Assembly: GCA_009731375.1 (NCBI GenBank)
Contig: BJOX01000221.1
Span: 499,496-531,903 of the forward strand
Length of the DNA: 32,408 bases
DNA from: Paulinella micropora
Lineage: Eukaryota > Cercozoa > Imbricatea > Euglyphida
Reading direction: 5' to 3'
A program made the position numbers and the translations under genes. Every line of letters starts with the position of its first letter. Positions within the stretch are counted from its first letter, which is position 1. Of this stretch, positions 20,617 to 30,400 are shown in pieces. The notes below the pieces were generated by a model, which was not told the origin of the DNA, did not search any database, and saw nothing but the letters and a program-made list of their open reading frames with translations.

Positions 20617-20820
20617 ATGTCTGAACCCAACAATGAGCCCCAGCCCCAGCCCCAGCCGCCTTCGAAGAAAAACACAAGCAAACGAGGCTTACAAACAGCT
20701 GCAAACGCTGGGCCTACCAAGCCCAGCAAGCAACCGTGCCTGCAGCAGCCCGCATCCTCGTTGTTTCTTTGCAATGACAAAGGTCACGGGTTCTGCGAGG
20801 GCCCCCCGAACGGAGCCTGA
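20617..20820 (+). CDS. Short hypothetical ORF, Pro/Gln/Lys-rich
   Basis: ATG at 20617, 67 codons. It starts MSEPNNEPQPQPQPPSKK and ends CNDKGHGFCEGPPNGA. CAGCCC repeats make the N-terminal QP tract. It is divergent to the frame at 19218-19988. Low complexity and short length make coding status doubtful. Confidence 0.3.
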   Translation: MSEPNNEPQPQPQPPSKKNTSKRGLQTAANAGPTKPSKQPCLQQPASSLFLCNDKGHGFCEGPPNGA

Positions 20821-21111
20821 TGCAAAAAATATAATTTTTTCGAAGAGTGGGGTGGCAGGTGGCACGTGGAACTTCCCGCGAACAGGCAAATGTGGACGAA
20901 CACACATGTACATATACACACCCGCAAACTGGTCTGTACATGTAAGGAGTGTACAAACACAACGGGTCTGTACATATGCTCAAGGACTACTACACACGAA
21001 ACTGCGGGCGGGGCTGGTGAAAGTTTGAATGAAGGTCGGGAGGGGGGCCTGAAAAATGCGTTCTATGATTTTTTTGGAGAAGCCCGGGGGGGGGGGGGGG
21101 GGGGGGGGGAA
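20821..21111. other. Intergenic DNA with dispersed-repeat fragment, ends in poly-G
   Basis: AACTTCCCGCGAACAGGCAA at about 20870 recurs in similar form (AACTTCCCGCCAACAGCCAA) near 30324. A poly-G run of about 25 precedes the gap. Confidence 0.5.
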
Positions 21112-21623
21112 NNNNNNNNNNNNNNNNNNNNNNNNNNNNNNNNNNNNNNNNNNNNNNNNNNNNNNNNNNNNNNNNNNNNNNNNNNNNNNNNNNNNNNNNN
21201 NNNNNNNNNNNNNNNNNNNNNNNNNNNNNNNNNNNNNNNNNNNNNNNNNNNNNNNNNNNNNNNNNNNNNNNNNNNNNNNNNNNNNNNNNNNNNNNNNNNN
21301 NNNNNNNNNNNNNNNNNNNNNNNNNNNNNNNNNNNNNNNNNNNNNNNNNNNNNNNNNNNNNNNNNNNNNNNNNNNNNNNNNNNNNNNNNNNNNNNNNNNN
21401 NNNNNNNNNNNNNNNNNNNNNNNNNNNNNNNNNNNNNNNNNNNNNNNNNNNNNNNNNNNNNNNNNNNNNNNNNNNNNNNNNNNNNNNNNNNNNNNNNNNN
21501 NNNNNNNNNNNNNNNNNNNNNNNNNNNNNNNNNNNNNNNNNNNNNNNNNNNNNNNNNNNNNNNNNNNNNNNNNNNNNNNNNNNNNNNNNNNNNNNNNNNN
21601 NNNNNNNNNNNNNNNNNNNNNNN
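21112..21623. other. Assembly gap (512 N)
   Basis: Between poly-G and a TG-rich tract. Confidence 1.
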
Positions 21624-21784
21624 GGTGGGTGGGTGTAGGTGTGTTGGTGCGTTGATATTTGTGTGTGTGCGTGTATCTGTGTGTGTATGTGTAAGTATGT
21701 ACTAGTATGTGTGTCAGTCTAGTACTCAGTCTGTGTGTATATGTTTCAACCCTATGTAAGTACGGAGTTTTAATGACGCATTGC

Positions 21785-22110
21785 ACTATTGCAAGGAGAA
21801 ATATGTATGTTTGAAAGAGAAATCAGAAGCGAGCTTAAACTTGTAATGAGAAATCAGAATATGTATCTGTAGACAAATGTATAAGATCGGACCTATTACT
21901 ATATTGAATATGGTGTAAATATGAGAATATATTACTTGTATGTATTCGTGAGGAGATACGTTTTTAGCTGTTTTTTCATCCTAGATGACATTCTCTCCAA
22001 TCGTGCTTCTGATTTCGTATTAAGTTTCATTTATCTTGCCTAGAATGATCAATGTTGTTTTAAGTAAAAGAAGTCGCAGTGTGGAAAAAGAAATCAGAAG
22101 CAAGAAGTTT
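21785..22110 (+). mobile_element. Dispersed repeat, copy 1, with inverted internal segment
   Basis: The flanks (GCAAGGAGAAATATGTATGT...GAAAGA and CTTGCCTAGAATGATCAATG...GAAGTCGCAGTG) match 29855-29884 and 30160-30230 in the same orientation. The interior 21819-22016, bounded by GAAATCAGAAGC and GCTTCTGATTTC, matches 29885-30120 in reverse orientation. A third GAAATCAGAAGC is at 22090-22101. Confidence 0.8.
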
Positions 22111-22149
22111 TTTTTTTTAACTTTTTTTAAAATTTACATTGGCTTGTTA

Positions 22150-22269
22150 GCGCCCCATGTAGTTCATATTGTTGTTTGGTAAGCTTCGTCTAGGTAGATT
22201 AGTGCCTACCAGGGATCCCAGCAAAGTCCAACCATCACTCGTTTGGATCCGTGCTTTCGGTCACGGACA
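22150..22269 (+). repeat. Dispersed 120-bp repeat next to (CA)n, copy 1
   Basis: The segment with CCAACCATCACTCGTTTGGA and CGTGCTTTCGGTCACGGAC matches 27771-27896 in reverse complement. Both copies border a CA/TG array on the same side of the repeat. Confidence 0.85.
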
Positions 22270-22743
22270 CATATACACAAACACACAAACACACCAACAC
22301 ACAAATAATGCATACATACACACTCACATACAAAGACACTACACACACAACAAAGAAAAACACGAAGACAAACACAAACACACCAACACACACACGCACA
22401 CACTCACGCCTACAGACACCGACACACATACACACCAGAAGACATACATAACCACATAATACATACGTACATATGTTAAATAGATACATGCACACACTTA
22501 CACAAACACCTACACACACACGCACACACAGACACACACACGCTCGCACCCACACACACACACAAACACACACACACACACACACACACAAACACCAACA
22601 CACACACATACACACACACTTAAGCCCACACACATACACACACTCACACTCACACACACACAAACACAAACACCAACAAATACAGACACACACACACCAT
22701 ACATACATACATGCAGAATACACATACACACATATTAAATAAT

Positions 22744-22775
<32 letters not shown>

Positions 22776-22870
22776 GCACACACACTCATAAACACAAACT
22801 CAAACACACAGACAAAAACAAACACACAAACACACACACAAACACAATACATACATACATACAATACATG
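22270..22870. repeat. (CA)n-rich array
   Basis: About 600 bases of ACAC with ATAC, CAAA and CACT variants, ending in (ATAC)n. Frames of Thr/His and Cys/Val here are artefacts. Confidence 0.95.
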
Positions 22871-22920
22871 CATGCAAGACATACATACAAGATATACATT
22901 TTTGTATTCTGTATACTTAA

Positions 22921-23252
22921 TTATGTATATAACTTCTCTGTATATTCAGTTTTTTTGTTGTAAAGACTGTTGCTTGCTCTGTGGTTGGCTAGAATGAGAT
23001 TTGAGACGACGACCAGCGCGCAGGCCCGGACCAACAGGAAGCAGCGCAACATCGGGAACCTGGCGAAGGGAGCTTGCGGACCTTGCCCGGTCGCCTGCCG
23101 TTCGCAGGGCAGCAGGAACAGCTGTAAAGCGCACGCGCGTGCCTCGCGCGAGCAGCTGCACTGGCCTCTGAACAGGCGCACGACGGGGACTCGAGGGCTT
23201 TGGCCGATGCGTTGGTCCGGCCTTGCCGGAAACCAGAGCCAGACCAGGAATG
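22921..23252 (+). other. GC-rich coding-like island, gene not identified
   Basis: From an ATG at 22994 an open frame runs about 260 bases (MRFETTTSAQARTNRKQRN...), Arg/Cys/Ala-rich. The complement is also open, so strand and coding status are uncertain. A (TG)n tract follows, as in the introns of the transporter gene. Confidence 0.25.
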
Positions 23253-23408
23253 TGTACATATGTATGTATGTATTGTGTGGGTGTCTGTGTGTGTGTATGT
23301 GAGCGAGGGTGTGAGTGTATGTGTGTATGCATGTGTGTGTCTGTGTATGTGTGTATGTGTGCGGGCGCGCCGCGCGCGCGTGCGTGTGTGTGTGTGTGTG
23401 TGTGTGTG
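23253..23408. repeat. (TG)n/(TATG)n array
   Basis: TG with TATG and CGCG interruptions ends in GTGTGCTGCAG, which resembles an acceptor. Confidence 0.9.
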
Positions 23409-23414
23409 CTGCAG

Positions 23415-23660
23415 GAGCGTCCAGCTGTGCTCTGCTGCTATCCTACCTTGTGCACATCCAGCTGTGCTGCTCCTTACCTCGTGCCACATGCCTGGATAGC
23501 GACCCGCCGGTAGCGCCTATGAGTCAGATCATGCCAGACAAGCAGCAGGCCGATGGTGCCTGCCTCCTGCTTGTGCTATCTTCCGTTAGAGCTACGTCAG
23601 AGCTAGTGCCTCTCCCTCTGGCGCGCACACTCACGCCGCTGCGGACTGCAAGTATCTGAA
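23415..23660 (+). CDS. Possible exon after (TG)n, unknown product
   Basis: After CTGCAG|G one frame stays open to TGA at about 23660 (ASSCALLLSYLVHIQLCC... ending LPLARTLTPLRTASI). Part of it is a 36-base tandem duplication (TCCAGCTGTGCT units), so it may be repeat-derived. No family is recognised. Confidence 0.25.
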
Positions 23661-23797
23661 GAAAAAAAAGCATGTTCTGCCACAGTGTATTGTTCTTAAT
23701 TTTGTTTGTCAAATGTGCCAGGCTTTGCAAATACCCCGCTACAGCTACTCCTTCCATCGAATGGTTCGCGCCCTGTCCCTCGCGCTACTCAATTTAG

Positions 23798-23857
23798 GCT
23801 ATGGTTGACGTCGGAGACCACGACTACCAGTGGCACAAGACGAGACGCAGCATGCAG
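23798..23857 (+). CDS. Possible exon with strong splice donor, unknown product
   Basis: TTTAG|G at 23796-23797 and CAG|GTAAGT at 23858 bound a 60-nt open stretch, AMVDVGDHDYQWHKTRRSMQ. Both ends follow the G|GT and AG|G rule seen in the transporter gene. Another frame is also open further upstream, so the exact exon is unsure. Confidence 0.35.
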
Positions 23858-23880
23858 GTAAGTCGGTTAGTCGGCTGTAG

Positions 23881-23907
23881 CACCCCCCCCCCCCCCCCCC
23901 CCCCCCG
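23881..23907. repeat. Poly-C tract
   Basis: About 26 C shortly after the putative donor at 23858. Confidence 0.95.
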
Positions 23908-24312
23908 GGTCCGTCCGTCCGAAAGAAAAGAAAGAACAAACAACAGAGTTCCAGGAGATCTTGATAAAAATGACGTCAAAGAATGAGGTAGTTAAAAATT
24001 TTCAGTGAAAAGCAAAGATATTTTCAATAAATTTTTGAGGTTGATCACTGTCAAGTGGCAACTTATGATGCTCTGGAAAGTAATCATGCTATGAAAATTT
24101 ATTGCCGGAGCCAGGAAGTATTACTAATATTAGTACAGCCTAGGATATTAAGTGTCAAAGTCAACAATCAAATTCACTTTGACGATGAGAATTCAAATTA
24201 GTGCAATTCAACGGTAGCATCAGTGTAATAATATTATTAAGTTAAACTTGTATTGAGAACCAGGGGTAATAACTTTAGCCCTTAACCGGGCGAGCGCCAC
24301 ATTTGTGGATAA
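23908..24312. other. AT-rich unique DNA, no gene seen
   Basis: No long frame. The segment TTAACCGGGCGAGCGCCAC near 24274 resembles a transposon end but has no mapped partner. Confidence 0.4.
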
Positions 24313-24640
24313 TTGCCACAATTGTGGCAGTGTTTTTCAAACTGAATAAAACATGATCATCATTTCTCAACGTAATAATACTGAAATAAGCTTGATATTA
24401 ATATTTCAAGAAATGCTCAGTGAAGTCTATTAATATCGATACGTCAAGGTACGGAGGTAAAATCCCAAGTTATCGGGAAGTGACTTAGTTATGTTATATA
24501 TCAAAAATAGGTGCCAGTTGAACGTGAGGATCCTAGTCATTGCCACAAATGTGGCAGTGTTTTTCAAACTGAATAAAATCATCATTTCTCAACGTATTAA
24601 TACTGAAATAAGTTGGATATTAATATTTCAAGACATGCTC
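24313..24640. repeat. Direct repeat of ~105 bp with GCCACA...TGTGGC palindromes
   Basis: 24313-24421 and 24540-24640 share TGTTTTTCAAACTGAATAAA, CATTTCTCAACGTA and GATATTAATATTTCAAGA. Each starts with a TGCCACA/TGTGGCA palindrome (GCCACAATTGTGGC perfect in the first copy). Confidence 0.85.
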
Positions 24641-24734
24641 TATCGTGATGAGCGGTTTTTTTTAATATTTCGCTTAAATATGACAGAAGTAATTATTACA
24701 AACAAAGTACTGCTAATATTGCCACATTTGACTA

Positions 24735-24830
24735 AGGCGAATGGTAGCAGAGAGAAAAAAAAACCACCACGAGCGCAAGAAATTGTTTGGTCGCTAACCC
24801 GTCGAATTCAGCGCCCTATCATTGCATAAC
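24735..24830 (-). repeat. Dispersed repeat end, copy 1
   Basis: In reverse complement it reads CGGGTTAGCGACCAAACAAT, a T-rich stretch, GCGCTCGTGG and poly-T, matching 32300-32370 and in part 30350-30392. Confidence 0.7.
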
Positions 24831-25016
24831 TATTTCGCGCGAAAGGAATTTTACAAAATCTTGCGTGCGTTGGGTTTTTCAGAGAAAAAATTCTCGTCGG
24901 CCGCCAAGGAAGTTTTCCCCCGAAGTTGGGCGAAGGCCGGGGGGAGGGAGGGGGGGGGGGGAGGGAGAGAAAAATTTGTTTCCCCGATTTTCGGGGGAAG
25001 GCCGTTGGGGGTTGGG
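24831..25016. other. Unique then G-rich DNA before a gap
   Basis: No gene seen. G-rich from about 24935. Confidence 0.4.
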
Positions 25017-25838
25017 NNNNNNNNNNNNNNNNNNNNNNNNNNNNNNNNNNNNNNNNNNNNNNNNNNNNNNNNNNNNNNNNNNNNNNNNNNNNNNNNNNNN
25101 NNNNNNNNNNNNNNNNNNNNNNNNNNNNNNNNNNNNNNNNNNNNNNNNNNNNNNNNNNNNNNNNNNNNNNNNNNNNNNNNNNNNNNNNNNNNNNNNNNNN
25201 NNNNNNNNNNNNNNNNNNNNNNNNNNNNNNNNNNNNNNNNNNNNNNNNNNNNNNNNNNNNNNNNNNNNNNNNNNNNNNNNNNNNNNNNNNNNNNNNNNNN
25301 NNNNNNNNNNNNNNNNNNNNNNNNNNNNNNNNNNNNNNNNNNNNNNNNNNNNNNNNNNNNNNNNNNNNNNNNNNNNNNNNNNNNNNNNNNNNNNNNNNNN
25401 NNNNNNNNNNNNNNNNNNNNNNNNNNNNNNNNNNNNNNNNNNNNNNNNNNNNNNNNNNNNNNNNNNNNNNNNNNNNNNNNNNNNNNNNNNNNNNNNNNNN
25501 NNNNNNNNNNNNNNNNNNNNNNNNNNNNNNNNNNNNNNNNNNNNNNNNNNNNNNNNNNNNNNNNNNNNNNNNNNNNNNNNNNNNNNNNNNNNNNNNNNNN
25601 NNNNNNNNNNNNNNNNNNNNNNNNNNNNNNNNNNNNNNNNNNNNNNNNNNNNNNNNNNNNNNNNNNNNNNNNNNNNNNNNNNNNNNNNNNNNNNNNNNNN
25701 NNNNNNNNNNNNNNNNNNNNNNNNNNNNNNNNNNNNNNNNNNNNNNNNNNNNNNNNNNNNNNNNNNNNNNNNNNNNNNNNNNNNNNNNNNNNNNNNNNNN
25801 NNNNNNNNNNNNNNNNNNNNNNNNNNNNNNNNNNNNNN
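25017..25838. other. Assembly gap (822 N)
   Basis: The largest gap in the window. Any reading frame across it is meaningless. Confidence 1.
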
Positions 25839-25922
25839 TTTTCCGCGAGGAAACAAGAGACAGCGCAGCCAAAAAATTTAGCTACACAAAACCAAAGTAA
25901 CAGAAAAACTGACCCGGCCGAC

Positions 25923-26138
25923 ATGAGCGTTGGTGACTGCAAGTCTACCCAGTCCACCGTACAGGTGCAGTGGGGGGAGTGTACGGGTGCAAGCATCGTG
26001 TACCCAGACGAGTTGAAAATGTGCCCGCAATGTCGCCAGGCCCGGGTCTACCTTTGTCCGCGCAAAAGGGGCTTTGCAAAAGTATGTTTGAGTGCAGCAT
26101 CGACACACGACCACACATGTGTCTCTCGAGATGTCTGA
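25923..26138 (+). CDS. Small Cys-rich hypothetical ORF
   Basis: ATG at 25923, 71 codons. It begins MSVGDCKSTQSTVQVQWGEC and has the CxxC motif in MCPQCRQARVYLC. The overlapping frame ending at 26350 carries on with MCLSRCLNGC and a Lys/Arg-rich end, so a longer Cys-rich basic protein broken by a frameshift near 26100 is possible. No family is recognised. Confidence 0.35.
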   Translation: MSVGDCKSTQSTVQVQWGECTGASIVYPDELKMCPQCRQARVYLCPRKRGFAKVCLSAASTHDHTCVSRDV

Positions 26139-26350
26139 ACGGGTGCATTCTTGAACCGGCCGCCGGTACTTCGCGCAACAAACGGAAGAAGGGCGTGATT
26201 GTTTCGTCTGCGCCTGCAGCAAAACAAAGACACAGAAGGGACCCTTGTCGTCGTGGGTACGGGGCGCATCAAAACAAGAAAAAGAAAAATAGGAAGACTT
26301 TCTTTAATTACAGGGAGACCTTACTAGCAACCGCACGGCGCAAGATATAG
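26090..26350 (+). CDS. Basic Lys/Arg-rich frame overlapping the Cys-rich ORF
   Basis: The open frame (HMCLSRCLNGCILEPAAG... KKKKNRKTFFNYRETLL) reaches a stop at 26350. It has no convincing ATG of its own within the Cys-rich part. It may be the displaced C-terminal half of the preceding ORF, or chance. Confidence 0.25.
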   Translation, partial: ECSIDTRPHMCLSRCLNGCILEPAAGTSRNKRKKGVIVSSAPAAKQRHRRDPCRRGYGAHQNKKKKNRKTFFNYRETLLATARRKI

Positions 26351-26909
26351 CCTAAGCCCCAGCACGCCCAGCCACGCGCAAGTGGTTGCCCTCCCCGACG
26401 GGGGCCAGAGAAACGCGGAGTCGCCGAACTCACTTCCGGCGACGGGGGTTTTGGTGTTTGTCCCCGGGCAGGCACGCTGAAGCCTCTTCAGCGGCTCGGT
26501 GCAAAGTTATCTAAAACAGAGTTGTCACTGATGTCAACGTGCAAAACACGCGCGTCAAGAACGTACAGAAATTATTTTTTTATTAAAGCTCTCCCGCTCC
26601 CGCTTCCTACTGGTGTTCTGTGCCAAGGGCGGATTGAAAAACCAGCTATCTATCCAGACTATCATCAGAAGCGGGGCCGCGCGTGTCTGCAACTGGGCAG
26701 GGGCTGGTTTGACTATCCTGTACGCTGCACTTGCGTTGCAGTGTTTGTATTTCCATGCTTGCATTAAGCGCCAGCAAAAGAGCGTAAAAGCACTGAATAA
26801 ATCAAACACAGAAACACCCAACGATGCCCAGCATATCAAAAACAGACTCACGCATGAGGCCGCAACATTCGCCTAGCCGGACGGAAGCGGAACGTTATAA
26901 GAGATAACG
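26351..26909 (+). other. GC-rich region with possible single-TM reading frame
   Basis: A frame ending at 26876 reads NWAGAGLTILYAALALQCLY, a plausible membrane helix, followed by a polar tail (KRQQKSVKALNKSNTETPN). It has no ATG upstream in frame, so if real it is an exon or broken gene. Confidence 0.25.
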
Positions 26910-27320
26910 NNNNNNNNNNNNNNNNNNNNNNNNNNNNNNNNNNNNNNNNNNNNNNNNNNNNNNNNNNNNNNNNNNNNNNNNNNNNNNNNNNNNNNNNNNN
27001 NNNNNNNNNNNNNNNNNNNNNNNNNNNNNNNNNNNNNNNNNNNNNNNNNNNNNNNNNNNNNNNNNNNNNNNNNNNNNNNNNNNNNNNNNNNNNNNNNNNN
27101 NNNNNNNNNNNNNNNNNNNNNNNNNNNNNNNNNNNNNNNNNNNNNNNNNNNNNNNNNNNNNNNNNNNNNNNNNNNNNNNNNNNNNNNNNNNNNNNNNNNN
27201 NNNNNNNNNNNNNNNNNNNNNNNNNNNNNNNNNNNNNNNNNNNNNNNNNNNNNNNNNNNNNNNNNNNNNNNNNNNNNNNNNNNNNNNNNNNNNCCCCCCC
27301 CCCCCCCCCCCCCCCCCCCC
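26910..27320. other. Assembly gap (384 N) and poly-C
   Basis: N at 26910-27293, followed by about 27 C. Confidence 1.
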
Positions 27321-27427
27321 GCCTCGTACACCCCCCCCCCTTCCCCCTCGCACATCCCTCGTCCAACACACCAGCGCCCGCCAGACAAAAACAATCTAGG
27401 TAAACAGTATGCGTCAGAGAGTGCTGC

Positions 27428-27770
27428 GGCGTGTGTGTGTGCGTGTGTGTGTGTAAGTTGGTGTTTGTGTTTGTGTTTGTGTGTGAGCTTGAGTGTGTGT
27501 GTGTGTGTGTGTCTGTTGGTGTTTGTGTGTCTGTTGGTGTTTGTGTGTGTATGTGTACGTGTGTGCGTATGTGTGTGTGCTTGACTGTGTGTGTGTGTGC
27601 ATGTATTATGTAGGTATGTATATGTGTGTCTGTCTGTGGGCGTGAGTGTGTGCGTCTGTGAGTTGGTGTGTTTGTGTGTCTTCGTGTTTGTCTTTTGTGT
27701 ATATGTGTGACTGTGTATTAAATGTACGTATTATGTGTGTGTTGGTGTGGTTGTGTTTGTGTATTTTTAT
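27428..27770. repeat. (TG)n-rich array
   Basis: TG with TTTG, TATG and TCTG variants. It borders the second copy of the 120-bp repeat, mirror image of 22150-22870. Confidence 0.95.
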
Positions 27771-27896
27771 GTCCGTGACCGAAAGCACGGAGCCAAACGA
27801 GTGATGGTTGGAGTTTGCTGGGATCCCTTGTGGGCACTACTCTGGTGCCTACCAAAGCAACAATACAAACTACTTGGAGCGCAAACAAGAAAGGCG
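27771..27896 (-). repeat. Dispersed 120-bp repeat, copy 2
   Basis: Reverse complement match to 22150-22269, with a small insertion (GTGGGCACTACTCTG region). Confidence 0.85.
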
Positions 27897-27936
27897 TGGC
27901 GCAATTTTTTTCGCAATAATAATAATAATAATAATA

Positions 27937-28202
27937 GTGCTTCTCTGTCAATGGCTGATGCAAATCTGCACATGCGCCTCCATCGTCTCACCCGTGAGGG
28001 GAGTACGAAGAATTGACGATAGGCTCTAATGACACCCCCGCAAGGGCAGTTCCAACACTTCCAGACGGGCCGGTATGTTCAATGAAAATACTGGTCCAGA
28101 CGGACCGGTATGTTCAATGAAAATACTGGTGGCACCGACGGGAATCGAACTGGCGACAGGGCCCAGATGGTAGAACTTGACCACTGGGCTATCACGGTGT
28201 CC
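27937..28202 (-). mobile_element. tRNA-derived SINE, second complete copy
   Basis: This is the reverse complement of the 183-450 copy over its full length, including box B and box A at about 28143-28192, the internal repeated unit and the terminal GTGCTTCTC. (AAT)n flanks it on both sides. Confidence 0.9.

Positions 28203-28274
<72 letters not shown>
28203..28274. repeat. (AAT)n microsatellite
   Basis: About 24 AAT units at the tRNA-like end of the SINE. Confidence 0.95.
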
Positions 28275-28444
28275 TCTCCTGCCAATTGCTGAGCCAAAAG
28301 GCCATGTGCATCCAGTCCTCCATTCCATAAGGAAAGTCTCCACACCAACCGATGGAATAAAGGAAGTGACGGCATAGAACATTACTCTAGGAGCTTTATA
28401 CCAATCAGCCCATTGAAAAGGACCAATGGCCTATGTACTCCCTA
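28275..28444. other. Unassigned 170-bp block bounded by AAT repeats
   Basis: Mixed sequence between two AAT runs. It resembles the arrangement of the SINEs, but no box A/B is found and no second copy is in the window. Confidence 0.4.
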
Positions 28445-28509
<65 letters not shown>

Positions 28510-28590
28510 TAAAAACAATAGTAGTAGTAATAATAATAATAACAGTAGTAGTAGCAATAATACTAATAGTAATAACAATAATAATAATGA
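28445..28590. repeat. (AAT)n/(AGT)n/(AAC) microsatellite
   Basis: AAT units with AGT and AAC interruptions. Confidence 0.95.
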
Positions 28591-29024
28591 TAATGAACTT
28601 CTGATTTCTGATTTTTTTTTCCACACTGCGACTTCTTTTACTTAGAACAATCTTGATTATTCTTGGCAAGATTAATAAAACTTAATACAAAATCTAAGAC
28701 ACTAACGCCCTCCTTTCTCTTTCTCAAACAAGAGAGAGAGGAATGCAAGGGTGAACGAGAAAGAGAGAGAGAGGGGGGGGGGGGGAAGAGAGAGACTGAC
28801 GGCATGTGTGTGTGAGAGAGAGATACTGAGAGGAGGGAGGGAGCATCGCGCCTGGCTGGAAAACAAACAACAATTACAAACGTCAATGTAAACAAACACT
28901 GAGCAAGAACAAAAACCTGAATATACAAGACAATAGTGTGTAAAATCAAGTATATACATAATACGAACATGTATGTATGTGTCTATGTATGTATTGCATG
29001 TATGTATTGCATGCATGTATTCGA

Positions 29025-29200
29025 CTTGTATTGTGTGTGTGTGTGTGTGTGGGCGTGAGCGCGTGTGGTGGTGTTTGTGCGTGTTTGTGTGTGTGTGTGT
29101 GTGTGTGTGTGCGTGCGTGCGTGTTGGTGTGGGCATGTGTGTGTGTGTGTGTGTGTGTTGGTGTGGGCATGATGTGAGATGATGTGTGTGTGTGTGTGTG

Positions 29201-29232
<32 letters not shown>

Positions 29233-29257
29233 CGTGCGTGTTTGTGTTTGCGTGTGC

Positions 29258-29302
<45 letters not shown>

Positions 29303-29812
29303 GGTGGGTCGGTGGGTGGATGTGTGTGTGATGGTGTGTTGGTGTTGTGTTTGTTTGTGTTTGTGTGTATGTGTATTTATGTAACACATGTATGTACTAT
29401 GTGTGTATGTGTATGTATGCATTGTGCATGCATGCATTTATATTGTGTATTTATATTGTGTGTATGTGTATTGTGTGTGTGCGTGTGTGTGTGTGTGTGT
29501 GTGGGCATGAGTGTATGTTGTGGGCATGAGTGTGTGTTGTGGGCACGATTGTGTGTGTGTGCGTGTGTTGTTGTGTTTGTTTGTGTTTGTGTATATGTAT
29601 GTATGTAACATGTATGTAATATGTGTGACAGTATGTAGGTATTGTGCATGCATGCATTTATATTGTGTGTGTATGTGTGTGTATTATGTGTGTTTTGGTG
29701 TGGGCATGAGTGTGTGCGTGTGTGTGTGTGTGTGTGTGTTGGTGTGTGCACTCATGAGTCTGTATGTATGTGTGTGTGTGTGTTGGTATTTGTGTGCGTG
29801 TGTGTCATAGGT
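29025..29812. repeat. (TG)n-rich array with TATG and TTTG blocks
   Basis: About 790 bases of TG with recurring GTGGGCATGA-type segments (near 29125, 29165, 29505, 29523 and 29702), suggesting a larger repeat unit. Confidence 0.95.
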
Positions 29813-29854
29813 AAGAATATATACACACACAGACTGACACACATAAAAGTACTG

Positions 29855-30230
29855 TTGCAAAGAGAAATAAATACGTTTGAAAGAGAAATCAGAAGCACAA
29901 TTGGAGAGAGAACCGTCCTAAGGACACTAACGCTATTTCCTCTTTCAAAAACAGCTGAACACATATCTGCTCACAGCTAATATATGCTCATATTTACACC
30001 ATATTCAATATAGTAATAGGTCCGATCTGATATTCTTTTCTACATGTTCTGATTTCTCATATAGTTTCTTATATTCTTGTCTACACGTACATATTCTAGT
30101 GATTTCTCGTTACACGTGTAAGTTAGTTATCACCACGGTTAATTCAGTACATTAGCATTAAGTTTTAGTTGTCTTGCCTAGAATAATCAAGGTTGTTTTT
30201 CAAAGCTTTTCAAGTGAAAGAAGTCGCAGT
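29855..30230 (+). mobile_element. Dispersed repeat, copy 2 (internal segment opposite to copy 1)
   Basis: The flanks match copy 1 (21785-22110) in the same direction, while 29885-30120 matches the copy 1 interior in reverse. GAAATCAGAAGC is at 29885-29896 and related TTCTGATTTC at 30047-30056. Confidence 0.8.
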
Positions 30231-30264
30231 GGAATCAGAAATTCGAAAATCAGAAAACAGTTCT

Positions 30265-30400
30265 GTACAAATTTCCCCGCCCGCCACCCCCGCCCTCAAC
30301 AAATTTGAACCCAACGCAAAAAAACTTCCCGCCAACAGCCAAATGTGCACGACCAGGTCCCCAAAATCACCGGGTTAGCGGCCCAAACCTCCCTACTCGC
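30265..30400 (+). repeat. Dispersed repeat fragment
   Basis: AACTTCCCGCCAACAGCCAA matches 20870, and AAATCACCGGGTTAGCGGCC matches the repeat ends at 24735-24830 (-) and 32290-32320. Confidence 0.65.

Larger units (their letters stand above)
28596..30260. mobile_element. Element with ~100-bp terminal inverted repeats enclosing a TG array
   Basis: 28596-28700 (CTTCTGATTTCTGATT, CACTGCGACTTCTTTTACTT, TTATTCTTGGCAAGATTAAT) is the reverse complement of 30150-30255 (AATAATCAAGGTTG, AAGTCGCAGTG, GAAATTCGAAAATCAGAA). The interior is (GA)n, (TG)n and the GAAATCAGAAGC segment. No transposase is seen, so a non-autonomous DNA transposon or fold-back element is likely. Confidence 0.65.

Noticed and set aside
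22235-22882. Cys/Val-rich frame on the - strand of the CA array
   Set aside because: Pure repeat translation; the same applies to the TG arrays at 27.4-27.8 and 29.0-29.8 kb.
24787-26138. Frames of 325 to 440 codons crossing the gap at 25017-25838
   Set aside because: Two thirds are N, and the two ends show no shared protein features.
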